Assembly: GCA_002371825.1 (NCBI GenBank)
Contig: DFHF01000047.1
Location: 1-28,045, forward strand
Source: Ruminococcus flavefaciens
GTDB taxonomy: Bacteria; Bacillota; Clostridia; Oscillospirales; Ruminococcaceae
Length of the DNA stretch: 28,045 bases
Reading direction: 5' to 3'
Below the pieces are notes generated by a model, which ran no database searches, was not told the DNA's origin, and saw nothing but the letters and a program-made list of their open reading frames with translations. The position numbers were made by a program, and so were the translations under genes. Shown one piece after another: positions 7,139-14,411 of the stretch (within the stretch, counting starts at the first letter, position 1; the number at the start of each line of letters is the position of its first letter).

Positions 7139-7642
7139 TCACGGCTCGCACTCAACTGCCCTGCCCTCTTTTATAGCCGCCTGACAGTCTATGTAACGCT
7201 GATTTGAACTGCCGCGGAACTTTATCTCCCAGTCACGCTGAGCCTGTATAAACGGCCCGTCGATAAGATAATCTGTCACCGCAAGCAGGTCTCCCCAGTG
7301 ATTCTGCTCGTTTTTCCCAGACCAGAGCTGCTCAAAGGTATAGCCCGTGTATGTAACTATATTCAGTCCCAGTGACTTTATCTCACGGCCAAGCTCTGCA
7401 AGCGCTTCTGCCTGGCAGAATGGCTCTCCGCCGCTGAAGGTAACTCCGTCAAGCAAAGGATTGCTCTTTGCTTTATCCAGCAGAACAGATATATCTATAA
7501 GCTCTCCGCCGTCCAATGCATGAGTCTGGGGATTGTGGCAGCCCTCACAGTTATGGGGACAGCCCTGTGTGAAAATCGTAAATCTTATTCCCGGTCCGTC
7601 AACTATTGAATCATTGACTGTTCCGGCTGTTCTCAGTTCCAT
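7139..7642 (-). CDS. nrdG: Anaerobic ribonucleotide reductase activating protein (radical SAM)
   Basis: NrdG uses a [4Fe-4S] cluster and S-adenosylmethionine to generate the glycyl radical on NrdD. The 167-residue length is typical. The CX3CX2C cluster motif is GCPHNCEGCHNPQ (Cys 28, 32, 35), followed by the SAM-binding FSGGEPF motif (FSGGEP at about 89-94). The start follows AAGGTG with 5-nt spacing. It lies 134 nt downstream of nrdD with a hairpin between them, so part of its transcription probably comes from the nrdD promoter under NrdR control. Confidence 0.95.
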   Translation of the reverse strand: MELRTAGTVNDSIVDGPGIRFTIFTQGCPHNCEGCHNPQTHALDGGELIDISVLLDKAKSNPLLDGVTFSGGEPFCQAEALAELGREIKSLGLNIVTYTGYTFEQLWSGKNEQNHWGDLLAVTDYLIDGPFIQAQRDWEIKFRGSSNQRYIDCQAAIKEGRAVECEP

Positions 7643-7746
7643 TTTATCACCTTATCTTTTATTTTTTTCAGACAAAACATGGAAAGATAAGAAACAGCAG
7701 CCGGCAGGATATTTTCTGCCAACTGCGGCTTCCCTGTTTTCGTAAA

Positions 7747-7776
7747 AGCAAAGCCGGACTATGCCGGCTTTTGTTT
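7747..7776 (-). terminator. Hairpin between nrdD and nrdG
   Basis: On the minus strand AAGCCGG/CCGGCTT (7770-7764 with 7757-7751) with a 6-nt loop is followed by TGCTTTTAC. It starts 7 nt after the nrdD stop. The U-tract is interrupted, so it could be a partial terminator that lowers nrdG relative to nrdD. A second, weaker hairpin (GGCAG/CTGCC, 7703-7720) lies nearer nrdG. Confidence 0.6.
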
Positions 7777-10095
7777 TTATATGCTGTGCTTTACTCTGTC
7801 ATGTTCCTCGGAACGCTTGCCGTTATTGAAACGGTCAAGTGTACCTACAAGATATCCTGTTATTCGGCGGATACGGTCGAAAGCAACATCGTCTGTATGC
7901 TCCTTGCGTCCGCAGCATGGACAGGTATCTCCGATGATTCCTGTGTATCCGCAGCAGGGATCACGGTCAACAGGGTGATTGATAGCGCCGTAGCCTATTC
8001 CGGACTCCTTCATGCAGCGTACTATCTTCTCAAAGGCTGCAAGATTCTCCAGCGGATCGCCGTCCAGCTCGATGTAGCTGATGTGTCCGGCATTGGTAAG
8101 TGCATGGTAAGGAGCCTCTATCTTGATCTTCTCAAATGCACTGATAGGATAATATACAGGTACATGGAATGAGTTTGTATAGTAATCACGGTCAGTAACA
8201 CCCTCGATTATACCATACTTCTTAGCATCCATGCGTACAAAACGTCCTGAAAGTCCCTCGGCAGGAGTTGCGAGCAGTGAGAAATTAAGGCCTGTTCTCT
8301 TAGCTTCTTCATCAAGACGATGTCTCATTGCTGTTATGATCTCGATACCAAGCTCACGAGCCTCCTCACTTTCACCGTGATGTGCTCCTATAAGCGCCTT
8401 CAGACATTCTGCAAGGCCTATGAAGCCGACTGAAAGTGTACCGTGCTTGAGTATCTCACCAATAGTATCATCGGGAGAAAGCTTGTCAGAGTCTATCCAT
8501 ATGCCCTGTCCCATAAGGAACGGGAAGTTGCGTACTCTCTTCTGTGACTGTATACGGAAGCGGTGCATGAGCTGATCTATAGCAAGATCCATCATATCCT
8601 CCAGCTTTTCAAAGAACAATCCCACATTGTGATCGGACTTTATAGCAAGTCTTGGAAGGTTTATAGATGTGAAGCTCAGGTTTCCTCTTCCTGTAACGAT
8701 CTCTCTTGAGGGATCGTAATTATTGCCTATAACTCGTGTACGGCAGCCCATGTATGCGATCTCTGTATCGGGATTGCCCTCCTTGTAGTACTGGAGATTG
8801 TACGGAGCATCGATAAACGAGAAGTTGGGGAAGAGTCTCTTTGCTGAAACTCTGCAGGCAAGCTTGAACAGATCGTAGTTCGGATCTGTCGGATTGTAGT
8901 TTATACCGTCCTTGATCTTGAAAATATGTATCGGGAAGATAGGTGTCTCGCCGTTTCCGAGACCTGCTTCCTGAGCAAGAAGGACGTTCTTTATTACCAT
9001 TCTGCCTTCAGGAGATGTATCAGTACCATAGTTTATGGAGCTGAACGGAGTCTGTGCTCCGGCACGGCTGTTCATGGTGTTCAGGTTGTGGATAAGCGCC
9101 TCCATAGCCTGATATGTAGCCCTGTCAGTTTCCTTCTCGGCATTCTTCTTGGCAAAGGCCTGGATCTTCTCAGCTGTTTCCTTATCAACATAATTGAGAA
9201 GAAGCTCCATTTCCTTTTCCGCATAGCCATTGTCATCAGCAAGGACAGGCTTCAGACCGTATTCATCAAGGATAGTCTTCTTGATAGAAGCTGACACCTC
9301 ATCCTCGTTCTCAACTCCTCCGATGAGTGAGAGCGCTCTTGCAACGTTGCGGATATATCTTGCGGCATAGGTCTTCTTTACACCGTCTGCCATAGCATAA
9401 TCAAATGTAGGGATGCTCTGACCGCCGTGCTGGTCATTCTGATTCGACTGGATAGCGATACAAGCCAGTGCTGAATAGCTGGAAATGTCGTTTGGTTCAC
9501 GGAGATAACCATGTCCGGTAGAGAATCCGTTTGTAAACAGCTTCTTCAGATCTATCTGTGCACAGGTCGTTGTAAGCGTATAGAAATCCAGGTCGTGTAT
9601 GTGTATGTCACCGTTTCTGTGAGCCTTTGCGTGGGCAGGCTCAAGAACGTACATCTCATAATATTCCTTTGCGGATACGGAGCCGTATTTGAGCATTGTA
9701 CCCATTGCGGTATCTCCGTCTATGTTAGCGTTTTCACGCTTGATATCACTGTCCTTTGCAGGGCTGAATGTGAGCTCGTTGAGAACGCACATAAGATTGG
9801 TCTTCATCTCACGGGAGCGTGTACGCTCGTAACGATAGAGAATGTAAGCCTTGGCTGTCTGTGCATGACCTTTTTCGATGAGTATCTTTTCTACCAGGTC
9901 CTGTATCTCTTCAACTGTGGGAACTTTTCCCGGATTCTGCTCCTCATATACCTTGCAAACTTCTACGGCAACATCCATGGCCACGTTGAAATCCGTACCG
10001 CCGCGGGCCTGTGCCGCTTTAAAAATAGCGTTTGCTATCTTTTCTATATTAAAAGGAACTTTTCTTCCGTCTCTTTTAATAATATGTATTATCAT
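7777..10095 (-). CDS. nrdD: Anaerobic ribonucleoside-triphosphate reductase (class III)
   Basis: NrdD reduces NTPs to dNTPs under anoxia through a glycyl radical. The 772 residues comprise an N-terminal ATP-cone (about 1-95, starting IIKRDGRKVPFNIEKI), the barrel core, and a C-terminal zinc site (CCGYTGIIGDTCPCCG) just before the radical loop RITGYLVG, with Gly747 the predicted radical residue, and FNNGKRSEE. RBS GGAGGT precedes the ATG. The promoter (10154-10182) and an NrdR box (10117-10128) lie directly upstream. nrdG follows on the same strand. No truncation is visible. Confidence 0.97.
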   Translation of the reverse strand: MIIHIIKRDGRKVPFNIEKIANAIFKAAQARGGTDFNVAMDVAVEVCKVYEEQNPGKVPTVEEIQDLVEKILIEKGHAQTAKAYILYRYERTRSREMKTNLMCVLNELTFSPAKDSDIKRENANIDGDTAMGTMLKYGSVSAKEYYEMYVLEPAHAKAHRNGDIHIHDLDFYTLTTTCAQIDLKKLFTNGFSTGHGYLREPNDISSYSALACIAIQSNQNDQHGGQSIPTFDYAMADGVKKTYAARYIRNVARALSLIGGVENEDEVSASIKKTILDEYGLKPVLADDNGYAEKEMELLLNYVDKETAEKIQAFAKKNAEKETDRATYQAMEALIHNLNTMNSRAGAQTPFSSINYGTDTSPEGRMVIKNVLLAQEAGLGNGETPIFPIHIFKIKDGINYNPTDPNYDLFKLACRVSAKRLFPNFSFIDAPYNLQYYKEGNPDTEIAYMGCRTRVIGNNYDPSREIVTGRGNLSFTSINLPRLAIKSDHNVGLFFEKLEDMMDLAIDQLMHRFRIQSQKRVRNFPFLMGQGIWIDSDKLSPDDTIGEILKHGTLSVGFIGLAECLKALIGAHHGESEEARELGIEIITAMRHRLDEEAKRTGLNFSLLATPAEGLSGRFVRMDAKKYGIIEGVTDRDYYTNSFHVPVYYPISAFEKIKIEAPYHALTNAGHISYIELDGDPLENLAAFEKIVRCMKESGIGYGAINHPVDRDPCCGYTGIIGDTCPCCGRKEHTDDVAFDRIRRITGYLVGTLDRFNNGKRSEEHDRVKHSI

Positions 10096-10116
10096 TTCTG
10101 CACTTTACCTCCAACC

Positions 10117-10128
10117 ACAATATATTGT
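10117..10128. promoter_or_regulatory. NrdR box upstream of nrdD
   Basis: ACAATATATTGT is a perfect 12-bp palindrome matching the core of the NrdR operator (ACWATATATWGT). It sits just downstream of the predicted transcription start, fitting repression. NrdR boxes usually come in pairs. A degenerate partner, ACATATAATAGT (8 of 12), lies at 10145-10156 over the -10/start region, but the 28-bp offset is a little short of the usual three-turn spacing. Confidence 0.75.
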
Positions 10129-10153
10129 ATCTCCTTCTCTATTCACATATAAT

Positions 10154-10182
10154 AGTATAGACCAAAAACGCTCCAAAGTCAA
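10154..10182 (-). promoter_or_regulatory. nrdD promoter
   Basis: On the minus strand TTGACT (10182-10177), a 17-bp spacer and TATACT (10159-10154). The start is predicted near 10147, giving a leader of about 50 nt that contains the NrdR box. Confidence 0.75.
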
Positions 10183-10309
10183 TCGTACATTTTCACGAAT
10201 AGACAGGTGCTTTTTCGCCTTCCGATTGTGTGATATGTGCATATATCTTTTAAAAAATTGATTTTTGGCTATGTTCCGTTCCGCTCGTTAACAGAATATC
10301 AATAAAATA

Positions 10310-10335
10310 CTGCACCACAATATATTGTGGTGCAG
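10310..10335. terminator. 26-bp perfect palindrome after the SGNH-like gene
   Basis: CTGCACCACAATA is followed directly by its reverse complement, giving a 13-bp-arm palindrome 5 nt beyond the stop of the minus-strand gene. On the minus strand it is followed by TATTTTATT, so it can act as that gene's terminator. Its centre is also an exact NrdR-box core: the 15-mer ACCACAATATATTGT is identical to the one at 10114-10128, 200 bp away. Whether NrdR binds here is unknown. Confidence 0.65.
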
Positions 10336-10340
10336 TAGCA

Positions 10341-11195
10341 TCATGCAGTATGTGTGCGGATATAGTCGCTGATAGCCTTGTATGCTGCTTCACTGAGCTT
10401 TCCGTTCTCAGCATCCCAGTATTCTTCTGCCAGAACTCCCTCAGCAGACTTCAGTGCTGTATTCGTATCTATGCAGTATACTCCAAGATTTCTTGCCATA
10501 CCAAGTATCTTTCCGTTGTAGAGATTTATCTTCTCATTGGTCACGGTCTCGGTATCATAGGCTGCCGGAGGAAGCTGCATTATATATATCTTTGTATCGG
10601 GCAGATAGCTGTGAACATCGCTTACAAGTGTTGTATAAGCTGATACCATGTCATCCACCTCAGATGTCCCGATATCACTTCCAAGCATGATATAAAGGTC
10701 TGTAGGCTTTTTGAGCTGCATTACCTGATATACTGTTACAGTTCCGTAATTTGACTCAACATTGACGTCGTTGCAGGCCGCTGCATTGAGCTGGGCATTT
10801 CCTATAACATCCTTTAATGCTGTATGTGACCCCATTTCAAGCAGAGTTGAATCTGTTACAAGACAAGCGCTGTCAAAATAGGTCTCATCGACTGCCTCTG
10901 ACTGGGGCACCGGATTAATTATTTCAGCAGTATTTTCCTGAGGTGCCGCTGCTTCTGTGGCAGGCTCTGCACCTTCCGATTCCGTAGAAGCCTCCGTGGC
11001 CTGTTCCTGTACAACTACCTTATCATCGGAATCATCAAGAAAATCATCGTTCGTGTTGGCGGCTATCATATACAGTGCAAAGCAGCCCATAAATGAAAGC
11101 GCAAATATGATAATAAGGATCCAGAAGTTGAATCTGACCTTCGGCCGTCCTCTTTTTTTATTTGAAATACGCTGGATCGTTCCTTTTTTCTCCAT
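10341..11195 (-). CDS. Membrane-anchored SGNH-hydrolase-like protein, probably inactive
   Basis: A 284-residue protein starting at 11195, where AAGGAG precedes the ATG; a 15-residue extension to 11240 lacks an RBS. It has a basic cytoplasmic segment (1-23), one membrane helix (24-46), a Glu/Ala/Thr-rich linker (48-100) and an extracellular domain (104-284) with SGNH/GDSL-lipase layout. The catalytic blocks are altered. Block I GDS reads TDS (114-116), keeping the Ser. Block III, usually GxND or GINE, reads GSDIG (172-176). The terminal D-x-x-H reads DAENGKL (261-267), without the His. This suggests a pseudoenzyme or binding protein. It has its own promoter at 11241-11269. Confidence 0.75.
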   Translation of the reverse strand: MEKKGTIQRISNKKRGRPKVRFNFWILIIIFALSFMGCFALYMIAANTNDDFLDDSDDKVVVQEQATEASTESEGAEPATEAAAPQENTAEIINPVPQSEAVDETYFDSACLVTDSTLLEMGSHTALKDVIGNAQLNAAACNDVNVESNYGTVTVYQVMQLKKPTDLYIMLGSDIGTSEVDDMVSAYTTLVSDVHSYLPDTKIYIMQLPPAAYDTETVTNEKINLYNGKILGMARNLGVYCIDTNTALKSAEGVLAEEYWDAENGKLSEAAYKAISDYIRTHTA

Positions 11196-11240
11196 AAGAG
11201 CTCCTTGAAATTTTTTACCGGCAAAAATGCCATCTTTCAT

Positions 11241-11269
11241 ATTATACCCTTAATCGCTCGCATTTGCAA
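11241..11269 (-). promoter_or_regulatory. Promoter of the SGNH-like gene
   Basis: On the minus strand TTGCAA (11269-11264), a 17-bp spacer and TATAAT (11246-11241). It lies 46 bp upstream of the chosen start and is divergent from the promoter at 11320-11348. Confidence 0.7.
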
Positions 11270-11319
11270 GTGTTTTTTCATTTTTTGTGCAGAATTTTAT
11301 TATGTCAAAATATATACTC

Positions 11320-11348
11320 TTGCAATCTAAGAAAAAATAAGTTATAAT
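11320..11348 (+). promoter_or_regulatory. Promoter of the zinc-ribbon/pyrE unit
   Basis: TTGCAA (11320-11325), a 17-bp spacer and TATAAT (11343-11348). The predicted start near 11355 gives a leader of about 125 nt. The leader contains a CCGGA/TCCGG hairpin near 11397-11415 and a 22-codon ORF whose ATG lies at the predicted start (11355). Confidence 0.65.
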
Positions 11349-11478
11349 AGTATTATGGGCAGCTTTAAAGACACATTTGATATCATGCTCGGCAGCCGGA
11401 AGGAATACTCTCCGGTCAGCTGATACGCTGCAAAATGTTTCTATCAATGCCCTTATATCAGTCATGGGAGATGAGTTT

Positions 11479-11832
11479 ATGATCTGCGGTTTCTGCGGCA
11501 AGCCTATGTTACAGGGAGAATTCCGTATCGAGATGCACAGTACGGACAAGGGTCTTTACAAATCCTATCCGGTCTCTGCATTCTATCAGAATGGCACTCA
11601 GTACTGTGAGACTCCGCTGGATAAAACTCTCGGTTTTTACTGTCCGGAGTGCGGGGCTATGGCAGGTATTTTCCGCTATACAAAGCCCGTCAACTTCGCC
11701 GGAAGCTTCAATACCGATCTTGACGATAAGATAGATGTTCTCCCAAGAAAAAAATGTCCGGAATGTGACTGCGAAATGGATATCGATTATCCTCGCTGTC
11801 CGGAATGTGGATTTGAGTTCTTCGGGCTGTGA
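11479..11832 (+). CDS. Zinc-ribbon protein, unknown function
   Basis: A 117-residue protein with three or four Cys pairs: CGFC (3-6), CPEC (55-58), CPEC/CDC (93-98) and CPEC (107-110), all of zinc-knuckle type. The ATG at 11479 is chosen because GGGAG lies 8 nt upstream and the protein then begins right at the first zinc ribbon (MICGFCGK); the 34-residue extension to 11377 lacks an RBS. The central part is an unrecognised beta-rich region. It probably shares a transcript with pyrE, 42 nt downstream, but no pyrimidine-related role can be inferred. Confidence 0.75.
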   Translation: MICGFCGKPMLQGEFRIEMHSTDKGLYKSYPVSAFYQNGTQYCETPLDKTLGFYCPECGAMAGIFRYTKPVNFAGSFNTDLDDKIDVLPRKKCPECDCEMDIDYPRCPECGFEFFGL

Positions 11833-11874
11833 GCCTGCGGAGCTTTCTATAATTATTATAACGGAGGTTCAATT

Positions 11875-12525
11875 ATGACTTACAAAGAAAGTTTCATTAA
11901 GTTTATGGTGGACTGCGGTGTCCTCACCTTTGGTGAATTCACTCTGAAAAGCGGACGCAAGGCTCCCTATTTCATCAACTGCGGAAACTATAAGACCGGT
12001 GCTCAGCTCGCTAAGCTGGGTGAATACTATGCAGAATGCATACATGAGAACAATATCCCTGTTGAGACTCTCTTCGGACCTGCTTATAAGGGTATCCCGC
12101 TGGCTGTTTCTGCCGTTGTTGCCCTCAGCAATAAGTTCGGTATCGACGTTTCATACTGCTTCGACCGCAAAGAGGCAAAGGACCACGGCGAGGGCGGTAT
12201 GTTCGTGGGAAAAGCTCTCACTGATGGCGAAAAAGTCGTTATCATCGACGATGTAATGACCTCCGGAAAAGCTCTCCGTGAATCTATGCCTAAGCTGAAA
12301 AGTGCTGCTGATGTCAATGTAACAGGTATGGTCATCACTGTTGACCGTATGGAAAAGGGCACCGGTGAGCTCTCAGCAGTTCAGGAGGTAAAGCGTGACT
12401 TCGGCGTTACTGTTTATCCTATCGTAACTATGGAGGACATTATCGACGCTATCAGAAACGATATCGTTCCCGGTAAGGAATACCTGGACAAAATGCTGGA
12501 ATACAGAAATACTTACGGAATATAA
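11875..12525 (+). CDS. pyrE: Orotate phosphoribosyltransferase
   Basis: PyrE converts orotate and PRPP to OMP in pyrimidine synthesis. The 216 residues show the substrate-side KSGRKAPYF motif (25-33), the catalytic loop RKEAKDHGEGG (98-108) and the PRPP-binding VVIIDDVMTSGKA (121-133). RBS GGAGG lies 7 nt before the ATG. It stands apart from other pyr genes in this window, and I saw no PyrR or uracil-responsive attenuator ahead of it. A strong terminator follows. Confidence 0.96.
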   Translation: MTYKESFIKFMVDCGVLTFGEFTLKSGRKAPYFINCGNYKTGAQLAKLGEYYAECIHENNIPVETLFGPAYKGIPLAVSAVVALSNKFGIDVSYCFDRKEAKDHGEGGMFVGKALTDGEKVVIIDDVMTSGKALRESMPKLKSAADVNVTGMVITVDRMEKGTGELSAVQEVKRDFGVTVYPIVTMEDIIDAIRNDIVPGKEYLDKMLEYRNTYGI

Positions 12526-12538
12526 ACTCACTAAAAGA

Positions 12539-12567
12539 GGGAGACCTGACCGGTCTCCCCTTTTTTT
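12539..12567. terminator. Terminator after pyrE
   Basis: GGGAGACC (12539-12546) pairs with GGTCTCCC (12552-12559), 5-nt loop, followed by seven T. On the minus strand it is followed by TCTTTT, so it may also end the convergent esterase gene. Confidence 0.92.
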
Positions 12568-12580
12568 ATCTCATGCTTTC

Positions 12581-14209
12581 TCACTTGTCTTCAGCAGGGT
12601 AATACTTCTCCAGTGTCTCAACCAGCATCTCCGGAATGAACTGGTAGTGCTCAGAATCAGGGTATAACTTGCTCTCGGCTGTTGTCACACCATGCTCCTC
12701 CAGTCTCTTCATAAGACTTGCTATGCCTTCAAGAGTTGATTCGTTCTCGCCGTAGTATTCCTCATATACAGGGTCCTCATTTGCGCCGCCGCAGATGAAA
12801 AGATTCTTGTCAAAGCTGTCATTGCGGTCAAAATATCCGTATTCATTCTTGAACTCGTCTCCCTCGGTATATGGCAGGAATCCGGGTGACCAGAAGGCAG
12901 GGCTGCCTATGATATAGTTTTTGAAGGGCTGATTCTCGTACTTGTCTGAGTTGAATACTGCATAATGTGCAAAGGTACCGCCAAGTGAGTGGCCGTAGAA
13001 TGTGGAATCTCCAAAGTCGATATTATACTCCTCTCCCATGTAGGGCATAAGGTCATCGGTGATGAAGTTAAGGAAGTCCTCACAACGGTCACAGAAAAAC
13101 TTTATACGGTTCGTGTCGTCTGCTCCGTTGATAGAATAATCGTAGCCTATGCTTATCAGGATAACATCTCCTGCCTTCCCCTCCTCCATTGACTTACGCA
13201 TATCCGCACAATTATTGAATCGCCATACAGCGTCTGTGAGGACGTAGGCAGGGTAGGTCCTGTCCGGGTCAAAATCCGGCGGCAGAGTAACGTGTACCAC
13301 AAAATTGGTATCGAGCTGCTCGTCGTAGATGTTGTACTCCTTTACATATGGGGCTATAGCCTGGACTTTCTCATGGTCTATCTCCCAGCCGGCCTCCGCA
13401 GGAGCATCAAACTGCGCCTGCCATTTCTCCGTTGTTCCTGCAGGAAGAGTTTTATAATTGTTGTCGATAACGGCCTCCCAAAGCTCTATAACTTCATCAT
13501 AGGATTCTTTTCTGTATACATCTTCATATTCCGGGTTCTCCATAGGATAAAGAGCTATATTGATGTCTATACACTCCTTGATATAGGGCTTGAACTCTTC
13601 AAAGCTCTCAAATGTGATCTTTGGCTGCTCATTATAATACCGGGTCAGTCTTTCGACAGCCTCTTCTTCGGGGACCTTGTTTTTATCCGCATCAACATAA
13701 TAGAAATTTTCTCCGTCATCCGTCAAGGTGTACACAGGCAGCGGCGCATCTATAGTGAGCTCTCCGCCGTCGTATCCGATGACAGGGTCAAGACCGAATG
13801 TAAAGACCTGTTCTCCGTCGATAAATCCTCCGTGAAACTCTTTAAAAAATTTATCGTTGTATTTGACGGCCTCCTCGAAGGACATACCGTCAAAATCTTC
13901 AGGGCTCTCATCGTAATATTTTCTGTAATCCGCAAGGCTGTCATCATAAGTCCAGAGCTCAAGATAGACACCGTCCGTGGGAACTATGGGTTCCTGTTCT
14001 TTCTGCTCATGGTCAAAGACAGTCAGCTCTCCCACTGATATTTTGCTGCGCTCCTTTTCGGTCATGTGATTTGTCAGCTTTTCCGGTGCGGAAAGCTCCT
14101 CAGTAACTGCTGTGGACGAGCTGACTGTCTCACTGCTGCTGTTTACACTGCATGAAGCCGCTCCCGTAAGTATTGCAAGTGACATTATTACTGCTGTTGA
14201 TCTTTTCAT
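12581..14209 (-). CDS. Esterase-family lipoprotein (alpha/beta hydrolase)
   Basis: A 542-residue protein. A lipoprotein signal peptide (MKRS, hydrophobic core, AASC with Cys20) is followed by a Ser/Thr/Glu-rich linker. Residues 60-290 are an acidic region of unknown fold. Residues 295-540 form a putative-esterase (enterochelin/feruloyl-esterase type) domain: VVHVTLPPDFDP, oxyanion strand, nucleophile S408 in GHSLGG, and likely catalytic His521 in SEHYQF. It is expected to be membrane-anchored outside the cell and to cleave an ester. In a fibre degrader, acyl groups on polysaccharide are plausible, but siderophore or peptide esters cannot be excluded. RBS GGAGG precedes the ATG. No dockerin is present. 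Confidence 0.85.
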   Translation of the reverse strand: MKRSTAVIMSLAILTGAASCSVNSSSETVSSSTAVTEELSAPEKLTNHMTEKERSKISVGELTVFDHEQKEQEPIVPTDGVYLELWTYDDSLADYRKYYDESPEDFDGMSFEEAVKYNDKFFKEFHGGFIDGEQVFTFGLDPVIGYDGGELTIDAPLPVYTLTDDGENFYYVDADKNKVPEEEAVERLTRYYNEQPKITFESFEEFKPYIKECIDINIALYPMENPEYEDVYRKESYDEVIELWEAVIDNNYKTLPAGTTEKWQAQFDAPAEAGWEIDHEKVQAIAPYVKEYNIYDEQLDTNFVVHVTLPPDFDPDRTYPAYVLTDAVWRFNNCADMRKSMEEGKAGDVILISIGYDYSINGADDTNRIKFFCDRCEDFLNFITDDLMPYMGEEYNIDFGDSTFYGHSLGGTFAHYAVFNSDKYENQPFKNYIIGSPAFWSPGFLPYTEGDEFKNEYGYFDRNDSFDKNLFICGGANEDPVYEEYYGENESTLEGIASLMKRLEEHGVTTAESKLYPDSEHYQFIPEMLVETLEKYYPAEDK

Positions 14210-14380
14210 AACTTTTCCTCCATACTATTTGCTCCGATATATGCCGGCATTCTCTCCGAAGCTTTCAGAACTTTTCGTTCTTCCACAAACAAGTGATTCT
14301 GAACGGCAAAAAAGACGATTTATTTTCCATCTTTGTATAGCTGCACAAATATCAACAGCAATAACTCAGCAAAATATAAA

Positions 14381-14408
14381 AAACGTCCCTAATGGGACGT
14401 TTTTTTAT
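14381..14408. terminator. Bidirectional terminator, end of fumarate operon
   Basis: AAACGTCCC (14381-14389) pairs with GGGACGTTT (14394-14402), 4-nt loop. On the minus strand it is followed by TTTTTATATTTT, which ends the operon after the carrier gene. On the plus strand it is followed by TTTTT. The stretch 14210-14380 upstream of the esterase holds nothing else I can identify. Confidence 0.9.
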
Positions 14409-14411
14409 TCG

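Noticed and set aside
13292..14038. 248-codon plus-strand ORF opposite the esterase gene
   Set aside because: Antisense to a gene with lipobox, GHSLGG and RBS; composition is hydrophobic by codon mirror only.
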